From JANNOG01 sp050329415 (GTDB taxonomy: Bacteria > Actinomycetota > Actinomycetes > Actinomycetales > JBBAYJ01): a stretch of 7,328 nucleotides of DNA. Position numbers and translations under genes: made by a program. Location: NCBI GenBank assembly GCA_050329415.1, contig JBHJOS010000041.1:1-7328 (forward strand), written 5' to 3'. Positions 6,024-7,328 of this stretch are shown here, piece by piece. The first letter of the stretch is position 1. Each line of letters starts with the position of its first letter. Under the pieces are notes generated by a model. The model was not told the origin of the DNA. It did no database searches and worked only from the letters and a program-made list of their open reading frames with translations.

Positions 6024-6061
6024 CCCGAACCCGGAGGCGCCCGTGGACGCGCCCACTCGGG
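6024..6061 (+). terminator. Possible stem-loop after rplA
   Basis: CCCGA (6024-6028) pairs with TCGGG (6057-6061), and inside it GGCGC (6036-6040) pairs with GCGCC (6049-6053) around an 8-nt loop, with an unpaired internal region between the two stems. It begins 9 nt after the rplA stop. No T-run follows. It may mark the end of the secE-nusG-rplK-rplA unit or only lower readthrough into the lipoprotein gene. The structure is interrupted, so the call is weak. Confidence 0.35.
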
Positions 6062-6070
6062 TAGGTGGGA

Positions 6071-6076
6071 CATACT
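6071..6076 (+). promoter_or_regulatory. -10-like box placing transcription start at the lipoprotein GTG
   Basis: CATACT matches 4 of 6 bases of the -10 consensus and ends 7 nt before the GTG at 6084, where a transcript would start. There is no Shine-Dalgarno at a normal distance (GGTGGGA at 6064-6070 is 13 nt away). Together these suggest a leaderless mRNA, which is common in actinobacteria. No well-spaced -35 is seen; TGGACG (6044-6049) is 21 bp away. Inference. Confidence 0.4.
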
Positions 6077-6083
6077 CCGCGGC

Positions 6084-6926
6084 GTGAGTCGCAGCCGCCG
6101 TTCCCTTGCTCCTGTCGTCCTCGTCGCGGCCCTTGCGCTGGCCGGGTGCAGCACCGGCGACGAGCCGGACACCGGCGCGGCCGCTTCGGGGCCGTCGGAT
6201 CCGGGGTCTGTCTCGCCGGAGGCCGACGGCTCGGTCGCGGCGACGGCCCCGGAGGAGGGATCGACAGCGGAGTCGCGCGCCCCCGGGCAGCCCGCGGACC
6301 CGCCGGCCGGCACAGGGGAGCTGGTCCCGGGTGAGGAGTTCGCCGAGCGTGTGCTCGCTGCGGTGACCGCTGCGGGCGGCGTCCGCATCACCCTGGAGTC
6401 GGTGCTGGACGGGTCCACCGTGTCCTCGGAGGGGCTCGTGCAGTTCAGCGACCCCTACCGGGCCGACCTCACGACGACGGTCGACAGCGAGCAGGGGGAT
6501 CTGGTCTCGCGCATCCTCGTCCTGTCGCCGACCGAGGCCTACGTGAGGCTTCCCGAGACGGGCGGCTGGATCCCGATCTCCAGCGGGGACGAGCTGGGGA
6601 TGACCGGCGCCTTCGGCACCGAGTACGTGAGCCCGGAGTCGACCTGGCAGGCCTGGGGCACATCGGGTGACTTCGAGATCGTCGGCACGGAGACCGTCGA
6701 CGGGGTCGAGGCCACTCGGTACCGGCTGACCGACGTGGCCGGGGCCGCCGGGACGTCGCCGGGGCTGGAGTCGGTCGAGGTGTGGGTGGGACCGGGTGAC
6801 CTGCCGGTCCGAACCGAGCTGACAGTCTCCGACCCGGCACTGGCCACGGTCACTGTCGACTACCGGGAGTGGGGCGAGCCCGTCACCGTCCAGGCGCCCC
6901 CGGCGGACGAGATCCTCGACCTCTGA
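6084..6926 (+). CDS. Lipoprotein, LppX/LprAFG-like
   Basis: This is a 280-aa secreted lipoprotein. The signal peptide has a basic start (SRSRRS), a hydrophobic core (about 8-20) and lipobox LAGC with lipidated Cys22. A Ser/Pro/Ala/Glu-rich flexible linker (about 23-80) tethers the domain to the membrane. The folded domain (about 83-280) resembles the LppX/LprA/LprF/LprG family: ITLESVLDGSTVSSEGLVQFS (a run from 102), then RADLTTTVD (126-134), ILVLSPTEAYVRLPETGGW (144-162) and VDYREWGEPVTVQAPP (258-273). Mycobacterial members carry lipids or glycolipids in a half-barrel pocket; that role here is inference. The GTG at 6084 gives a proper signal peptide; an in-frame GTG at 6021 would add 21 residues before it. 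I recall a lipoprotein gene at this spot, between rplA and rplJ, in Streptomyces. Confidence 0.85.
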   Translation: MSRSRRSLAPVVLVAALALAGCSTGDEPDTGAAASGPSDPGSVSPEADGSVAATAPEEGSTAESRAPGQPADPPAGTGELVPGEEFAERVLAAVTAAGGVRITLESVLDGSTVSSEGLVQFSDPYRADLTTTVDSEQGDLVSRILVLSPTEAYVRLPETGGWIPISSGDELGMTGAFGTEYVSPESTWQAWGTSGDFEIVGTETVDGVEATRYRLTDVAGAAGTSPGLESVEVWVGPGDLPVRTELTVSDPALATVTVDYREWGEPVTVQAPPADEILDL

Positions 6927-6972
6927 GGTTCCGCCCCGTTCGCTTCTCCCACGTCACTCACCCGGGTCAACT

Positions 6973-6998
6973 CATGGTCTGCCGGTCCCGGCACCATG
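6973..6998 (+). terminator. Stem-loop after the lipoprotein gene
   Basis: CATGGT (6973-6978) pairs with ACCATG (6993-6998), and inside it GCCG (6981-6984) pairs with CGGC (6989-6992) around a GTCC loop, with a 2-nt CT bulge. This gives ten pairs, 46 nt after the lipoprotein stop. The following bases (GATTTGG) contain only a short T-run. It lies directly before the -35 box of the rplJ promoter, a sensible place to end the lipoprotein transcript. It could also be a protein-binding palindrome affecting that promoter. Confidence 0.5.
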
Positions 6999-7001
6999 GA
7001 T

Positions 7002-7031
7002 TTGGCGGCGATCGGGGTTCGCCCTTACCCT
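7002..7031 (+). promoter_or_regulatory. Candidate rplJ promoter
   Basis: A -35 candidate TTGGCG (7002-7007, 4 of 6 matches) and a -10 candidate TACCCT (7026-7031, of the TAnnnT type usual in actinobacteria) are separated by 18 bp. Transcription would start near 7038, right at the beginning of the conserved L10 leader, which supports the call. The rplJ mRNA would then have a 5' leader of about 195 nt. Confidence 0.6.
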
Positions 7032-7066
7032 CGGCCCAGCCGAAGACCGCTGGTCGTTCGCCCGGA

Positions 7067-7096
7067 CCCCGGGTGACCGAAGGCCCCGGGTGACCG
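7067..7096 (+). repeat. 13-bp direct repeat in the L10 leader
   Basis: CCCCGGGTGACCG occurs at 7067-7079 and again at 7084-7096, 17 bp apart start to start. Both lie between the arms of the leader stem, and the second copy supplies part of its 3' arm (7094-7096). Each copy offers a CCGGG able to pair with CCCGG at 7061-7065, so the leader can fold in more than one way. Confidence 0.8.
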
Positions 7097-7152
7097 GGCG
7101 GCCTGCGCAGGCACGTGACACGGCATGACCGGGCCTCGTCCGGTTCTCTCGT

Positions 7153-7178
7153 CGGCCCCGTGCCCTGCGCCGGGGCCG
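7153..7178 (+). terminator. Possible attenuator hairpin in the rplJ leader
   Basis: CGGCCCCG (7153-7160) pairs perfectly with CGGGGCCG (7171-7178) around a 10-nt loop. It is followed by TTCCTCATCTCC, a pyrimidine-rich but not pure-U tail. It lies between the L10-binding part of the leader and the rplJ Shine-Dalgarno, where an attenuator is expected. Termination strength cannot be judged from sequence, so this may instead be a spacer stem. Confidence 0.45.
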
Positions 7179-7233
7179 TTCCTCATCTCCGGGTCCACCG
7201 GCGGCCGATCCTGGCCGACCCGAGAGGACCGAC

Positions 7234-7328
7234 ATGCCCACCGAGGAGAAGGCGGCCGCCGTCGCGGAGCTCACCGAGCTCTTCACCCGGTCGTCCGCCG
7301 CGGTGCTGACCGAGTACCGCGGGATGTC
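7234..7328 (+). CDS. rplJ: 50S ribosomal protein L10, N-terminal part (cut by window edge)
   Basis: L10 anchors L7/L12 dimers to the large subunit and, with L11, forms the stalk base. The first 31 residues are visible: MPTEEKAAAVAELTELF, then TRSSAAVLTEYRGM. The K-x-AAVAEL start and the AAVLTEYRG motif are diagnostic of bacterial L10. The ATG at 7234 has GAGAGGA (7222-7228) 5 nt upstream. The L10 leader directly before it supports autoregulation. An upstream stem, CGGGTC (7190-7195) with GACCCG (7217-7222), reaches the first base of the ribosome binding site. rplL would be expected next, outside the window. Confidence 0.96.
   Translation, partial: MPTEEKAAAVAELTELFTRSSAAVLTEYRGM

Larger units (their letters stand above)
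7035..7188 (+). ncRNA. Ribosomal protein L10 leader (cis-regulatory RNA)
   Basis: The 5' leader of rplJ contains segments I recognise from actinobacterial L10 leaders (Rfam L10_leader type): CCGAAGACCGCTGGTCG (7040-7056), GACCGAAGG (7075-7083) and CCTGCGCAGG (7102-7111). In known examples the L10-L7/L12 complex binds a kink-turn in this RNA that mimics its 23S rRNA site and so limits rplJ-rplL expression. Visible pairings are CGCCCGG (7059-7065) with CCGGGCG (7094-7100), the 12-bp palindrome GCCTGCGCAGGC (7101-7112), and ACCGG (7128-7132) with CCGGT (7140-7144). It sits just after the promoter and before L10. The boundaries are approximate. Confidence 0.75.

Noticed and set aside
5628..6083. 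Long N-terminal extension of the lipoprotein frame back into rplA
   Set aside because: It overlaps rplA out of frame. A typical lipoprotein signal peptide begins only at 6084.
6972..7286. Minus-strand 104-residue frame across the rplJ leader, and small plus-strand frames there
   Set aside because: The region is explained by the terminator, promoter, L10 leader and rplJ start. The frames are Arg/Gly/Pro-rich with no protein family features.

Overview
The window comes from a very GC-rich bacterium, almost certainly an actinomycete (Actinomycetota). The evidence is the extreme G/C bias at third codon positions, frequent GTG starts, promoters with TAnnnT-type -10 boxes, stem-loops without U-tracts, and the gene order aspartate aminotransferase / tRNA-Trp / secE / nusG / rplK / rplA / lipoprotein / rplJ. 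That order matches what I recall of the chromosomal core locus in Streptomyces and relatives. I cannot name the genus from sequence alone.

Left part (1-3315), all on the minus strand. Reading leftward from 3315: a class I aspartate-type aminotransferase, then 6 bp later an atypical short-chain dehydrogenase (NmrA-like). A perfect 11-bp stem-loop (1295-1320) follows the dehydrogenase stop at once. After an 83-bp gap comes a drug- or lipid-type ABC exporter: an ATPase whose stop overlaps the start of its ABC-2 permease (ATGA). The permease runs off the window at position 1.

Right part (3409-7328), all on the plus strand. A sigma-70-type promoter candidate precedes tRNA-Trp(CCA). Then come secE (translocase subunit), nusG (elongation factor), rplK (L11) and rplA (L1), closely spaced and probably one transcription unit. 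A lipoprotein of the LppX/LprAFG type follows, with a possible leaderless promoter of its own. It is followed by a stem-loop, a second promoter, a ribosomal protein L10 leader of about 150 nt with several hairpins, and the 5' end of rplJ (L10), where the window stops.

Functionally this is core expression machinery (L11/L1 stalk proteins, L10 of the L7/L12 stalk, NusG, SecE, a tRNA) with a metabolic and transport unit facing away from it. I see no mobile element, CRISPR array or clearly new system. The best leads are regulatory or lineage-specific: the multi-hairpin L10 leader with a 13-bp direct repeat, a lysine- and arginine-free acidic repeat tail on NusG, an arginine where SecE usually has tryptophan, the hairpin between rplK and rplA, and the possibly leaderless lipoprotein inside the ribosomal protein cluster.
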